DNA of 64,000 nucleotides from Ahaetulla prasina (lineage: Eukaryota; Chordata; Lepidosauria; Squamata; Colubridae): positions 159,610,438 through 159,674,437 of the forward strand of contig NC_080540.1 in the NCBI RefSeq assembly GCF_028640845.1, read 5' to 3'. Both the position numbers and the translations under genes were made by a program. Under the pieces are notes generated by a model that saw only the letters and a program-made list of their open reading frames with translations, did not search any database and was not told where the DNA came from. How positions within the stretch are numbered: position 1 is the stretch's first letter; every line of letters starts with the position of its first letter. Below, piece by piece: positions 45,304-57,103 of this stretch.

Positions 45304-45830
45304 GGGCTGGAGCTCAAAGTGAGAATCTCCCTTTCCCTACCTGGCTGCCGTGAGCACTTTGTGGCTAAGTCTCTCCCTCCCCCCCCACCCCCCGCCACCT
45401 GTTTATAGTGATGACTGAAGTGAAAGAGGGGAGATCTCCTCGTGTTTTATTGTGCCCCAGCCTGCTGCTTCCTTCCTCTCTGACGTTGCACCGAGCTGTG
45501 AAGGCTTAGGAGTCCGTTGGCGTTTAACTTCCTTCTGTGTCAGACAAATCATGGTCAATTGAAAGGAAAAAGGTTCTCCTCGCCTAGTTTGTGTGCGTTT
45601 TTTCTTTTTCTTTTTGAAGGTGGCATTAGGATTGCCACCAGCATAGCATCCACCAGGAAGGATGGGGAAAACCCTGTATGATTTGAGTCACTTTTCATAG
45701 CGATTTCCTATCCAGCAACAAAATCTGCTAATCGTACCTAAGCAGAACTGTGGCATAATTTATATCTCCCTTTCTGTATGGATATTACTGTGACGACAGA
45801 GCACTATTAAACTGAAAGGTTTTTTGTTTT
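45304..45830 (+). other. POU6F1: POU6F1 3' UTR (probable)
   Basis: Unique sequence after the stop, with a C-rich run at 45380-45395. An ATTAAA polyadenylation-signal variant at 45806-45811 is followed by a T/G-rich stretch (gttttttgttttttttc). Other signals further downstream may also be used. Confidence 0.5.
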
Positions 45831-46207
45831 TTTTCACCTACCAAAATCTTGACGTTTAGTATCCTGGTTCCCTGTTGATTCTTTTATTTTAAGACTGATT
45901 TGCCAGTTAAAGATTCCCTTCCAGAAGAATGCTGAGGAGAAGAAAAAGGAGGCAGGTGCAATTGTTTATATCTTGGGATATTGTATGCCTCTTGGCAATC
46001 TCATGCCAGCAGAGCACCACTACAAGTAACAAGTAGTCCTGGGCCTAGCTTACTACAGGGGCAAGGAGGATCTATCTAAACAGTGAGAAGAGAGGAACAC
46101 AGAAAACTGCCTTACACTGGTCCATCTGTTGTATGAATGTCAGCTTTGCCTGGCTTCAACTCAGCCTACAGTTTTTAAGCAGTTTGTCCAATGCGACCTG
46201 CCAATAT

Positions 46208-46378
46208 AGGTAGGCCTCGTTTAGTGACTGTTTGCACTTACAACAGTGATGAAAAAGCAGCTTTGCGACTCCTCCTTTATACTTACCACCTTTACCACAG
46301 TCATTCTTTCACTAAGCAAGTGCTTTGCTCCACAATAGAATTGGCGGTTCCAGTCATGTCTAAATGAGGACTATCTGT
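46208..46378. mobile_element. TA-flanked MITE family A, partial
   Basis: taggtaggcctcgtttagtg to gaggactatctgtac, with only short interior sequence left. A deletion derivative next to the full copy at 46411-46814. Confidence 0.65.
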
Positions 46379-46410
46379 ACCAGGGATTCAGCTGGGAACC
46401 CTCCTGCATA

Positions 46411-46814
46411 TAGGTAGTTCTCGATTTAGGATCACAATTGAGCCCAACATTTCTGTTGCTAAGTGAGACAGTTGTTAAGTGAGTTTGGTCCCCATTTATG
46501 GACTTTCTTGCCACAGCTGTTAAGTGGATCACTGCCGTTATTAAGTTAGTAACATGGTTGTTAGGTGAATCTGGCTTCCTCATTGATTTGGCTTATCCCG
46601 AAGGATGCAAAAGGGATCACATGACCTTGGGGACACAGCAGTGTGTCACATGACCTTGGGGACACAGAACCAGTTGCCAAGCATCTCAATTTTCATCACA
46701 TGATCATGGGGATGCTGGAAAGGTCGTAACTGAAAAACGAGCATAAGTCATGTTTTTCAGTGCCGCTGTAACTGAACGGTCACTAAACAACTATTGTAAG
46801 TCAAGGATTACCTG
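46411..46814. mobile_element. TA-flanked MITE family A
   Basis: taggtagttctcgatttagg to gtcaaggattacctg, flanked by TA. The interior has a local tandem duplication of catgaccttggggacacag near 46620-46665. Confidence 0.85.
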
Positions 46815-47302
46815 TATAAGGCTAGTATTCCACCACTGAGCCCTTTCCTTGCAGTGAGGAAACCCTTTGATGATGGCTTTCCAAAATCCAGCAAGATCAT
46901 TGGCTGTTCAACCCCTTGAGCAGATGGTCCTGATTTGGAACAAATCAGAGCTTAGAGGACTAGGACAGGTGGGAGTCACGGCAGGCACCTGGCCTTCTTC
47001 CAGCAGTACTTGAAGTGCTTGCTTCATGGGAGGGCTCCATTGAAAAGAACGTAACAATGCTATCATCTATACAGTAAAGCTATTGATTAAAGAGGGTGGG
47101 AGGAATATGGCCGTGTCCTTGAAATGGGGTTATGTCAGCCACACTTGGTAGACCAGATGAGGAAATCAACTCTATAGGAAAACCAGAATTAACTTTATTG
47201 AGATTGGCTACTATAAAAAGAAACTTGCAAGTCCAATTGTGTTGTACCTTCCTTCCCACCATACTACAGTACAATACTACAGTACAGTACCCACTGTACT
47301 TA

Positions 47303-47920
47303 CAATAGTGGCCAAAATTGTGGAAACCTTTTGGGAAAAGTGTATTTTCTAAAACTAGCTAATAACGCCACTTTTTTTTTTTTTTTTTTTGGAGTAGTAC
47401 CATAAAATTATACATCAATGGGAAGATAACTTAATCAAGAATGTAATGCAATAACTTTTATGAAGGATTTGCTATTAGAATAGCAGTTACAGGATAAAGA
47501 AGAAAAGGGAAACACGTAGAAAAAATGAGGTATACAAAAATTATCACCATAGAAAAAACGAGATGTACAAAAATTATCACGTCAGTTAATAGTTGGGTAA
47601 CCTTTAGCAGAATTACGGCCTTACGATGTCTTCCCATAGAGCGAACCAAGTCTTTTAGTTCTGCAGCTGTTCTAATGTGAAACCAAGATTGAATGATTGC
47701 TTCTATTAACTGGGTTTTATTGCTGGGTCCCTTCTGACTAACAAGTTTCTTTAGTTGGCTCCATAGATTTTCAATTGGGTTAAGGTTTGGGCTATTCCTA
47801 GGCCATTCCAGCAGTGGAATAGGATTATCTTGAAACTCCCAAAAAAAAGTGGTGTCATTAGTCATCAAACCTCAAAAATACACTTTCCCCAAAAGGTTTC
47901 CACAATTTTGGCCACTGCTG
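47303..47920 (-). mobile_element. Tc1/mariner transposon, internally deleted, with transposase C-terminus
   Basis: The terminal repeats (agtggccaaaattgtgg with gaaaccttttggg at the left, their complement at the right) extend about 45 bp and are flanked by TA at 47301-47302 and 47921-47922. The minus-strand frame at 47458-47868 encodes a Tc1-type transposase tail with WPRNSPNLNPIENLWSQLKK, the motif containing the last catalytic acidic residue region. The N-terminal DNA-binding part and the first catalytic residues are gone, so the element is not active. A poly-T run at 47371-47391 marks an internal change. The flanking ORF end (ILIANPS) may be native. Confidence 0.93.
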
Positions 47921-47924
47921 TATT

Positions 47925-49505
47925 CTCCAGGACATTAGAGGCTACTTCCTAATATTTCTCAGATATTAAAAGATATTTCAGCCCCCTCTGCTTAGGCTTT
48001 ACTTATTTCTTTCAAGGTCATCTTCTCAATTCTCTACACAGGTATCGACAAAAATTAAAACAGCGTTTACAACCTGAGTTAATCTTGCCCTATTGAATCC
48101 CTCAGTCTGGTTTCTCTTCCTGCCTCCCCAACGTTTTTGAGACCATTCAACACATTTCACCTTTAACTTTTAAAAATACACGAACAGAGTTGCACACTGT
48201 AGCACAGAGCTCATTTCTTAGGGAGAAACAATCATTTTCTCTCTTTTTTAGTAGTGATCTTGCATCAAGAAAGAAGACTGCTGAGGGGTAATTCATGACA
48301 CAAAGCCCTTCCAATACATGCACAATTGATGTGGCATTACAGATAATACAGAAATTGTATTATTACTTATGGTGCATGTAAAAAGTAAGTGTCTGGGGAG
48401 GTCTGTTAAAGAAAAAACAAAAATGATTCTTTTATTCAACATTGCATTAAATAAAGTCATGTTTTTTCCTACCAGAACCGAAGTTCTTTTTTTTTTTCTG
48501 AATGGGGTATATGTTCTCCACTTCACTCTTCCAAAATTATTATTATTACTATTTGCAAAACACCTGTTTTTTGTTTTTAATTTAAATCACTCAATTTGGG
48601 AATATTAAGGTGAAGAAAGGGATGTAAAAAGTTGCATTCAGCAAGCTGTGGTTTTGATTGCCTTAAAAGTATTAAGTTTATATTAAAAAGGTCTTGTCAA
48701 AATCAAATTTTGAAAGCGAGATTTTAATTTTTTTTCAAATTCGTTTACTTCCTGCAGATTTTTGAAATTTTTACCTCTAGCACATCTTGACCAAGTTTTA
48801 GATTTCTTTGGTATGTGTAAATTGCATGGCAGCTTTATAGTGTGGAAGGACATTCTAGGAAAAAATATGGACCTGGATCTGCTCCAATGAATTTGATCAA
48901 TATGCAATCTTTCAATTACTATCTAAGCATATGATGACAAACAACCATCTTAATTTCACCTCTGCAATCATTTTTCTACATTAGTATCTACAAGGATTTC
49001 CCTTCCTAAAATTCCATACAAAAATGTGTGGGTTACCAATAAATAAATTATTGGATTATGGATGTGATGGTTAAGAGTAAGATGGAAGAAGGAAAAAGTG
49101 AAGAGAATTTGAACTTTAAAGGAATGTTGAGAGGAGGCACTTTAAGTTTGCATCTCAATCATGCTTGTCTTTTAAACATTTTTAATGCCAAACAGAAGGC
49201 ATAATATAAGCATAATACAAATGTAATATTTCTCCCTTTTCATGTGATACAGCCCACGCATTATCCTTCTGTAATTGTTCCTAGCCCACAGATTACTGTA
49301 TTGATGTAAATGTTAGTAGAAGTTGTATATACTACAAGGTATGTATCTTTTACGAGGCATAAATACTAGTCTAGATTAACACGTATCCCATTTTTCTGGT
49401 TGGAAATTGGAAGAAAATTTGGAAGAAAACAACATCTATTCTTTCAGAGGAATGTGCCAAGCCCTCTATCTAAGAAAGCTAGATTCTCACAACTTCTTTT
49501 TCAGT
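47925..49505. other. Intergenic sequence with no gene seen
   Basis: AT-rich unique sequence between the Tc1 element and the next MITE. Several A/T homopolymer runs but no recognised repeat, exon or RNA gene. Confidence 0.5.
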
Positions 49506-49511
49506 CAGATA

Positions 49512-49879
49512 CCGTATATACTCGAGTATAAGCCGAGTTTTTCAGCACGTTTTTTGTGCTGAAAAACGTCCCCTCGGCTTATACTCGAGTATATACGGCT
49601 TATACTCGAGTTTTTTTTTTTCTTCTTTTTTTCACATTATACCGGATGGCGCAAACTTGGCGGGCTTTTGCATTAGCGCGGGGAAGCCCTGCCGGTGCAG
49701 TGAGAGGGCGGGGCGGGGGAGCCGCCAGCCTTCTCGGCTGAGGAGGAGGTTTCCGACGGGTAGCTGCCTCATTTCCCCCCCTCGGCTTATACTCGAGTCC
49801 CCAGTTTACCCCAGTTTTTTGGGGTAAAATTGGGGACCTCGGCTTATACTCGGATCGGCTTATATTCGAGTATATACGG
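49512..49879. mobile_element. TA-flanked MITE, family F2 (CCGTATATACTCGAGTATAAGCCGAG)
   Basis: ccgtatatactcgagtataa at the left and attcgagtatatacgg at the right, with TA on each side. The phrase cggcttatactcgag recurs at least four times inside, in both directions. The centre is GC-rich (49670-49760). It resembles family F at 22923 in its end design but not in its body. Confidence 0.85.
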
Positions 49880-50562
49880 TACTTTGCAAGGGAAAAAAAA
49901 TAATAGAATCTTGGAAAGAGGATGTACATTAACCAACTTTGTGTCAGTAGATACATTATGGCAGGTCCTCCTTGATGCTCTTCACCCTAACTTTCTCTTG
50001 ATTTCAGGAGGCACTTTTGCTGTCCATTCTTGGTCTGCAGTATTTGGCAAACATCCATTCTTCAGAGAATTGCATTGCCTGATAGTAGAAGGTAATTGTT
50101 CCCTCCCTCAGTTCCTCATGCCAATACCCAAGACTGGCGTAATGTCTGATGACCCTGAATGCACACTAGGACAATGGTTGGATTCACAACTGCCTCAGCC
50201 CAACTTCCTTTTAGTCTTTTGATATTGCCGATGTTAGAAAGAGCTGTGCTGTGAAGCTCTCAGGACAGTTGATAGGAACAGATTTCCAGAACAGATTGCC
50301 GCTATCAGGATCCGAACTCGTCAGGTTCTGAAGGAAAATTCAGAAAAATCCCAAGGTCTTTGGGACATCTGCCTGGATGATCAAGGAACCAAAAAAGCAT
50401 ACAAAGATCCCTTCGCAGGCATGCACACCAGTAATGGTATTCACTTACCTTTGCTACCGGTTCACCACTTCTGCACATGCGCAGAGCATCTGTGTTGATG
50501 TCCGGCCGGGTAGGCGGAGCCTTCTGCTGCTGCCGCTACCAGTTTACCTGAACCAGGTAGAA

Positions 50563-51356
50563 CAGTGATGGCTAACCTTTTTGCCATCACGTGCCAAAAG
50601 TGGAGGGGAGTGCAGGGAGTCCTGTGCGTGTACCCACACCCGTAATTCAATGCCCCCCACCTCCCCACGCATATGCGCGCAACACCCACCCACCCACCCT
50701 GTGTTCCCCTCGCCTTTGGCATGCGATGGCACGGTAGGCCAGTTTTTCCCTCTCCCCAGGCTCCAAGGCTTTTGTTGTGACTCGTCCTCCCTCCTCTCCT
50801 CAGCGGGGCCCTCCCGTCTCCAACTGGGCCTTTTATCAGACTACGAGTCTGATAATGAAGATGAACGGCCTGTCATGCCTCCAGCCCCCGGCCCTGGCCC
50901 CATGCCCGGAGAGGATTCCAGGAGTGGGAGGACAAGCCCGATAAACCTCACTCATACAGCATGTGTTCCTTTGGCTCAGCCATCAGAGCAGGACGTCAGC
51001 CAGGTGCTGGAATTACTCGGCCCTACTCCCTCTGACCCCTCCCTTTCCCAGAAGCTGCCAGCAGATCCAGCTGAAGACAATTTAGAATGGGAGGACCCTC
51101 GCTTCCGGAGATCTGAGAGGCGATGCCAGCAGAAGGAGGGGAGGGGCAGGCCTGGATAAATGCTGAGTCATGGAGCCACACCCCACAGCCTATATAAATG
51201 ACCTGCTTTTGGCATTCCAACCTTGAGTCAAGCAAAGTCTTATCAAGTTTGCTGATACCGGACCCTATCGCTGAAGTCACAACTTGGACTCCTGCCTGCC
51301 CTGATAAAGTTCGGAGGAACTTGGCAAGCTGCAGTGCCATAGGTTCGCCATCACGG
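50563..51356. mobile_element. hAT-like element, family H (CAGTGATGGCTAACC), middle of the nest
   Basis: Left end cagtgatggctaacctttt, right end ataggttcgccatcacgg. Flanks aggtagaa (50555-50562) and gggtagaa (51357-51364) match in 7 of 8. The left text cgtgccaaaag and the right text agtgccat are the usual inner parts of this family, now separated by the LTR. Confidence 0.85.
50773..51332 (+). mobile_element. Solo LTR, innermost of the nest
   Basis: Starts tgttgtgactcgtcc. It holds ctgagtcatggagccacacc and then a TATA-like cctatataaatgacc, the same order as the minus-strand LTR at 35979-36531. It ends near acttggca (CA). No target duplication is clear. A GC-rich 190-residue open frame across it is not a gene. 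Confidence 0.65.
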
Positions 51357-51392
51357 GGGTAGAACAAGTAGAATCCCACCACTGATGCACAC

Positions 51393-52690
51393 CATAAGTA
51401 AACTATTTCAACTTTCTCCCTCCCATTTCCCCACATACCAATGATCTGATGCAGATCGCTGGGTTCCTATTGTCAATAGCAAAGAGACAGCAGTATTACA
51501 GTCTCTTCCAGGCAATAAACTAGCTGGTCTTCAACAGCCACACCATAGACTTGTCACTAATGGCCGCAGGAATTTGGTGAGCCATTTCCTTAAGATCCAC
51601 CCACTATGGGGATCATCTAGGGCTAGGCAGTGGGGAAAGGATTGCATCTATGGACCTCAAGCTCATACATTTTATACTTAAGATACTTTGAGATGAAGTT
51701 GATCTGCTCAGCAACCCCAAAGTTCCCTGGGAATAAATTCCACTGGATTCAGTATTGCTCATTTTTATATGGACATATTTCAGATTGAACTATCAAATCT
51801 TTGGTGATTTATAATGGGGTGGGTAGAAGAGAGATGACAGATTACTATCAACCCCCAAAATATGTCAGGTCAGGAAATGTGCTGCACAAAATATACTAGA
51901 ATTCTATTTCATTGACCAAGGCCAGAATCTTGAAACCCTGTGAAGGTTTTCCCTTCCCTCAGCTTTATATCAAAATGAATCAAAGCGGGGTCACTTTACA
52001 TTTCTTCACTCTATCTTGTTTTCATGTTTTGCTAACTGACTTTGCATGCCTTCTCCAAGGTCAACTCTGCAATTCTCCACAACTACAGTCTTCAATCCTG
52101 TTTCCTCTGAGTGGTAATGGGAAAAAAAGCATTTTCCTCTTCCTTTTCTTTGTAATAGTAATTCCAATATTTACAACTAAATGGCAATACGTTTGAGGTC
52201 ATCAAAAAAGTACATTTTTATAATTAATAGGAAACATTCACTGCTACTACAAGAAATGTTTATGGAGACTATTGCGTTAGGGGAAAAAACACTCAAGCCT
52301 TTTCACAGGATGCTCTCTGATTAATTGGCAATTAATAAAAAAATAGCCAAGCATTGTAACTTAAAAGCAATAACAAAATGAAGCCAGCAGAAACAAAATT
52401 CGATATAGGAAAGAAATATAAAAGGAAGTTCAACTGCTATTCTAACAGAAGCTAGGGGTCGGGTGGGTGGCAGAAAAGGAAAAAGAAATACTTAAAAGGT
52501 GTTAGGTTAAGTTCCCCAAAGAGCATTATAGGAATGGGAAGAAGAGAATAAAGCCGAAAAGTTCTTCTTAGTCACACCATATCTAACCTCTTGGATATTT
52601 TTTTTTTTTACAAGATTGGATAAATTAGATATAGGGTATCAGCTATACAGTACATTTGAGTAGATTAGTCTACATTCAGTAGAGAGCTAC
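51393..52690. other. Intergenic sequence with no gene seen
   Basis: AT-rich unique sequence with no recognised element apart from short homopolymers. Confidence 0.5.
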
Positions 52691-52695
52691 ACATA

Positions 52696-53093
52696 CAGGT
52701 AGTCCTCCACTTACGACCACAATCGAGCCCAAAATATCTGTTGCTAAGTGAGGCATCTGCTAAGTGAGTTTCACCGCATTTTATAACCTTTCTTGCCACA
52801 TTTGTTAAGTGAATCACTGCCTGTCAAATTGTTAAGTCAGCAACACGGTTGTTAATGGGCTTCCCCATTGACTTTGCTCGTCAGAAGGTTGCAAAAGGGA
52901 ATCGTGTGATTCCAGGCCAATGCAACTTGTCATAAATATGAGTCAGTTGCCAAGTGTCTAAATTTTGATCACTGACCATAGGGAAGTTGCAATGGTTGTA
53001 AGTATGAAAAAATGATCATAAATGCTTTTTTCAGTGCTGTGTGTAACTTCAAATGGTTGCTAAATGAACTAAATGTAAGTCAAAGACTGCCTG
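52696..53093. mobile_element. TA-flanked MITE family A
   Basis: caggtagtcctccacttacg to gtaagtcaaagactgcctg, with TA on both sides. Interior as in other copies. Confidence 0.88.
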
Positions 53094-53139
53094 TATTAGA
53101 TATTAATGCCTGCGAACTACTCATTTTGCTAGTCACTAT

Positions 53140-53738
53140 TGTTGTGACCCAGGCCCAAGTAGGTAGTAGGAAACTCAGTCAGTGAAAAAATAAATTTTAT
53201 TCGAACAGCTGAAAATTACTTCATTCTCAGCGTAGTTCAATTAAATGAAAGCAAATTCCTCCCAACACAATTCCTCAGTCCTATCACCAACCTTGGTCCA
53301 ATTAGGCAAACTGCCAAAGGCCATTCTTGGCAAAAATTCAGATGACACCGATACAAAATAAATGCAAGAAGACAAAGCTATCAATGTTGTTTTCCGGCAA
53401 AGAGCCCAAGAGCCGTTGTTGGTCTTTTAAGCCTTATGGGAGGGGCCAATCATCTCTTGGCCCTACTCCCGAGTCATCCTCTTTGCTTGAGCTGCTCTTG
53501 CCTTCTGGCAGCTCTTCTCATGTGTGCATTAGGAACAGCTCCTCCTGTTCCTCTGCCTCAGTACTGTCAGCCTCTGGAGGCTCTGGAGTCCGCACCTCAC
53601 TCTGGCCCCACCTCAGCCTCTGACGCAGAGCCCTTATCTGGGCCTTCCCCAGCCTCCAGGACTGGCCTACGCTCTTCCTTAGCCTCATTGCTGTCCGACT
53701 CTGTTGCCAGCTCCGCAGGCTTCTGGCGGACCACAACA
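53140..53738. mobile_element. Solo LTR (TGTTGTG...CACAACA)
   Basis: A 599-bp unit starting TGTTGTGACCCAGGCCC and ending GGACCACAACA, with inverted TGTTGTG/CACAACA termini. Flanks actat (53135-53139) and actgt (53739-53743) match in 4 of 5. Its first nine bases match the LTR at 50773. No internal coding region is attached, so it is a recombination remnant. Confidence 0.75.
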
Positions 53739-53744
53739 ACTGTT

Positions 53745-55180
53745 AAAAAATAGTATTATTTGCTCTGATCCAATAATGTATTTTTCCATGTATACTGCTA
53801 TACTGGTGCTCTTATTATTGATTATACTTGGCATAATCAATATGGGTGACATAGGGGTGTGTAACTATTTGACAAAGAAAAAAAATCAGAGAAGGCTAAA
53901 AAATGAGCTGTACTGGGTGAAGAGGGAAGATTGCAATTGTTCCTACCGAAACATTGCACAAAGCACCATGTATTCTCACAACTGGGGAAGAATAAAGGAT
54001 TATAAGTGTCACATTTCTGCTTATCGTATCTGATTTGGAACTTTTTGAAACCCAGTTCTGAATGTTTTTCCCCAATACCGTACATATATATCTCCTTTTG
54101 CCTTCACCAAGGACTAATGAAGATGGGACCACACTACAACCTGGTGGTGGCAGTATTGTGTCAATGACCATGGAAGAACAAACTTAAGACTGATGGAGAT
54201 GCCAAACCATCAAAGAAAGACCCACATTTGGAAACAAGCCAACTTATCTCTCATTTCATCTCACTGACGTTATCAATAGAATAATGTAATTGGTGTAACC
54301 TAAAATTGAGAACAGTGTCTTGCCATGAACTCCATGTCCTCAGGCAAGCAATCCTCTCAGTTTCGGTTCCTTGACTCAAGGGATTGTTGCAAGGACAAAT
54401 GTTATCTGATGTGTGCAAAACGCTTTGAACACTTGAAAGCAACAGTGCTGTTAGGAAAGATCTGAGCGTAAGTCCAGGGGGGTGTTTAGAGAGAACTTTC
54501 CTAAACATAAGAACAGCACAGAAACAACACTTTTCAATAAACATTTCAGAATTCTATCTCTGGTTGGCTCGCACACTTACATCTAAGCCGAATTTCTCTC
54601 TAACCATCAGTCAGTTGAAAGTTATGCTGTTATGAAACCCACTATCCCATTGCTGATATGTATCCTCTTCTGTAGGAGAAGATTTAAGAAACCTCCTTCC
54701 CAAATAATAGGTGACAAAATCTAACAGATTTCATACGTCTGGAGAGTGCTGTTGGATGTTGTCAAAACAAGCATAAAAATGAAATTTTACACTGGTACAG
54801 CTAAACACAGCCTAAGGCAGTTTCATTCTATAGGATGGGGTGGGTGGGACAAAGGCACCATCATGGTAGAAGAGATCTTATCACAGCATAAATGCTTTGG
54901 TTAGGCATAAATGGGGAAGGGCTCTTCAGCAATTTTAAAAGCAACAAAAATCATGGCCTGACTTTCTGAAAACTGCACCTCACAACAAAGCATATGCCTT
55001 TTCCCTCACCTTTTTTATTTTAAAAAAATTACAGAATGAATATTCAATCGCAAATCAAATCAACCAATGTATATACCAGACAAGCAAGATACACATGAAT
55101 GGGCATGCATGACCCATGGGTACTGCTTGCCCTCCCCCCCAAAAACCCCTCTATAAGTTAAATAGGACTGCCTCTCTAGT
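53745..55180. other. Intergenic sequence with no gene seen
   Basis: AT-rich unique sequence between the solo LTR and the MIR-like SINE. No exon, RNA gene or recognised element. Confidence 0.5.
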
Positions 55181-55254
55181 CTAAAATAAATGTGCCTAAA
55201 ATTGTAAGCCTTGAACCTAAGGGTGAGTTTTTATTCTTGGAGGGGGTGCCTTCA

Positions 55255-55465
55255 ATCTTGATTCCTGGCAGGTGCCTAGTCAAGTCACTGCAGTTTTCTA
55301 GGCGAGATTCAAAAGTAGCTTGCCATAGTCTCCTTCCTAAGGGGTTGAAAAAAGTGACTGGCCCAAGATCACCCAGCTGGCTTCATGCCTCAGGCAGAAG
55401 TAGAACTCAAGTCTCCTGGTTTCTGGGCCAGTGCCTTTTAACCAGTACACCAAACTTGGCTTTCG
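55255..55465 (-). mobile_element. MIR-like (CORE) SINE
   Basis: Has gactggcccaagatcaccca, gctgg, gtagaactcaagtctcctgg, and gccagtgccttttaaccag followed by tacacca. This order is typical of MIR/CORE elements, better preserved than the copy at 14395-14545. The strand is tentative. Confidence 0.7.
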
Positions 55466-55503
55466 AGTTTTCTTTGGATCGCGTAATTAAACATACTTAA
55501 GAT

Positions 55504-55812
55504 CAGAGGTGGGTTTTAGCAGGTTCTGACCAGTTCTGGAGAACCAATAGCAGAAATTTTGAGTAGTAAACCGGTAATAAAAATTCTAACTGGCCGCACC
55601 CCCATCTATTCTCTGCCTCCCGAGTCCCACCTGATGGGGAGGAAATGGGGATTTTGCAGTGTCCTTCCCCTGGAGTGAGGAGGGAATGGAGATTTTACAG
55701 TATCCTTCCCCTGCCACGCCCACTAGGCTATGCCACACCCAACAAGCTATGCCATACCCAGCAAGCCACGCCCACAGAACCGATAGTAAAAAAAATTTGA
55801 AGCCCACCACTG
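55504..55812. mobile_element. hAT-like MITE, family E
   Basis: CAGAGGTGGGTTTTAGC to gaagcccaccactg. Flanks cttaagat (55496-55503) and cttaaggt (55813-55820) match in 7 of 8. Interior agaaccgatagtaaaa and gccacgcccac are shared with other family E copies. It sits just upstream of the TFCP2 promoter island. Confidence 0.88.
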
Positions 55813-55879
55813 CTTAAGGTCCACTAGACTTGAGGTTCCATCATGGTATGCTAAGCTTAGGGAACTATTCCCACCGAAC

Positions 55880-56880
55880 CGTCTCCCTCCGACTGCTTTG
55901 ACTGACTTTCGCTTAACGCAGGATGCCGCTGCCCCATCAACCTCACCTATCCCACCCACCCACCCCTCTTCCATCAACCCCGCCCGGGCTTCTACAACCA
56001 GCACCTCAGCAAGCCCCGCCCCTTTCTCTTTACTTCATCCCCGCAAGGCTCCGGCTCGGCCTGGAAAGCAAAGCGGGGTGGGGGGGTGGGGAGGAAACGG
56101 AGCTTGACTCTCACGATTCGATTGGTCAAAGCCGAAGAAGGGGCGGGAGGGAGAGCCCCGATTGGCTGCGGCAGCCGAGGGAGGGGGCGGGGACCGGCGC
56201 GGTAGCCCGGCTGGGCTGCTGCATGTAGCGGCGTCCTCGTCTTTCTTTCTTCCTTTTTTTTTTTTTTTTTTTCCGTCTGCCTCCATGTTGAGTGGATCTC
56301 GGGGCTGGGGGAGAGAAGGTGCCTAGTTTGCTTTGGGGGCTGCCGGGCTGGATGGGAGGCCGTTCCCGCGCTCCTTGCTGCGCTCGTGGGTGTTTTTTTT
56401 TTTCTTTTCGTTTTTTTGCGTGCTGGGCTGGAACCCTAGAAGAGCCCGGGCAGAATAGGTGCATGCAAAGGCAGGGGTCGGATGGATAGCAATGGTGCTG
56501 TGCCCGGAAGCGTGGGTGGTGTTGGGGCCTCGGGAGTAGGAAAGGTCTGTATTTGCCGGAGTATCCGGCATGGCTGGCTGGTAAATCCAGATCACCTGGG
56601 TGGGTGGGTGGGTGGGGACGTGTGATCGATGGGACTTCCCCTCCTCGTTTGGTGCGTGGCTCCTCTTGAGTAGAACCCGGGCAAGATCCGCCGGGGTGGC
56701 CGACTTGGGAAGGGAGAGTTGTCCAAAAGAGGTCCCGGTGCCTTTGCTTACTTGGGGTGGGTGGGTGGGTTTCTCTCTTTTGCGGAGGGCTTTGCAATCC
56801 AAGAGAAGCGGAAATCTGGAGGAGGACGATCGGAGAACAAACCTGGCTCGCCTTCCTCACTGAATCCTTGCAAAAACTTT
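55880..56880 (+). promoter_or_regulatory. TFCP2: TFCP2 promoter CpG island
   Basis: GC- and CpG-rich. Inverted CCAAT boxes (ATTGG) lie at about 56121 and 56161, and GC boxes (ggggcggg) at about 56140 and 56185. No good TATA box is seen, as expected for a housekeeping-type promoter. Transcription probably starts near 56200-56300, and the first exon is non-coding. A G-rich run ggtgggtgggtgggtgggg near 56598 could form a G-quadruplex. Long open frames here (for example 56126-56860 on the minus strand) are compositional artefacts. Confidence 0.75.
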
Positions 56881-56968
56881 TTTTTTAAGAAAAGAGTTTT
56901 TGCGGAGTAAGGGGGTGTTAGTGGGGCTTGTCTACAAACACCGCGATAAGAGGCAGCTGCACCTAAGG

Positions 56969-57103
56969 CAGGGGTCTGCAAGCTTGGCTCTTTTAAGACT
57001 TGTGGACTTCAACTCCCAGAATTCCTCAGCCAGCTTTGCTGGCTGAGGGACTCTGGGAGTTGAAGTCCACAAGTCTTAAAAGAGCCAAGTTTGCAGACCC
57101 CTA
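56969..57103. mobile_element. Palindromic hAT-like MITE, family B, perfect duplication
   Basis: CAGGGGTCTGCAAGCTTGGC to ccaagtttgcagacccct, flanked by ACCTAAGG at 56961-56968 and 57104-57111. Arms of about 60 bp pair nearly perfectly around cagccagctttgctggctg. It lies about 100 bp upstream of the acceptor of the first TFCP2 coding exon, so it would sit in the 5' intron or leader of the transcript. Confidence 0.95.

Larger units (their letters stand above)
50429..51384. mobile_element. hAT-like MITE, family E, outermost of a three-deep nest
   Basis: Begins CAGTAATGGTATTCAC and ends gaatcccaccactg, flanked by ATGCACAC at 50421-50428 and 51385-51392. Its interior is interrupted after ggtagaa (50562) by a second hAT element (50563-51356), which in turn holds an LTR (50773-51332). 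The family E text ctaccggttcaccacttctg and cacatgcgcag is visible on the left. Confidence 0.9.

Noticed and set aside
49830..50222. 130-codon frame with an exon-like stretch at 50008-50092
   Set aside because: The stretch has acceptor- and donor-like ends, but I recognise no protein family and the frame starts inside a MITE.
50581..51159. 192-codon frame on the + strand
   Set aside because: It runs across the boundary of a hAT-type element into a solo LTR and has no known domain.
56126..56860. 244-codon open frame on the minus strand
   Set aside because: Opposite the TFCP2 promoter, low complexity (Lys, Pro, His runs from simple repeats), no domain.
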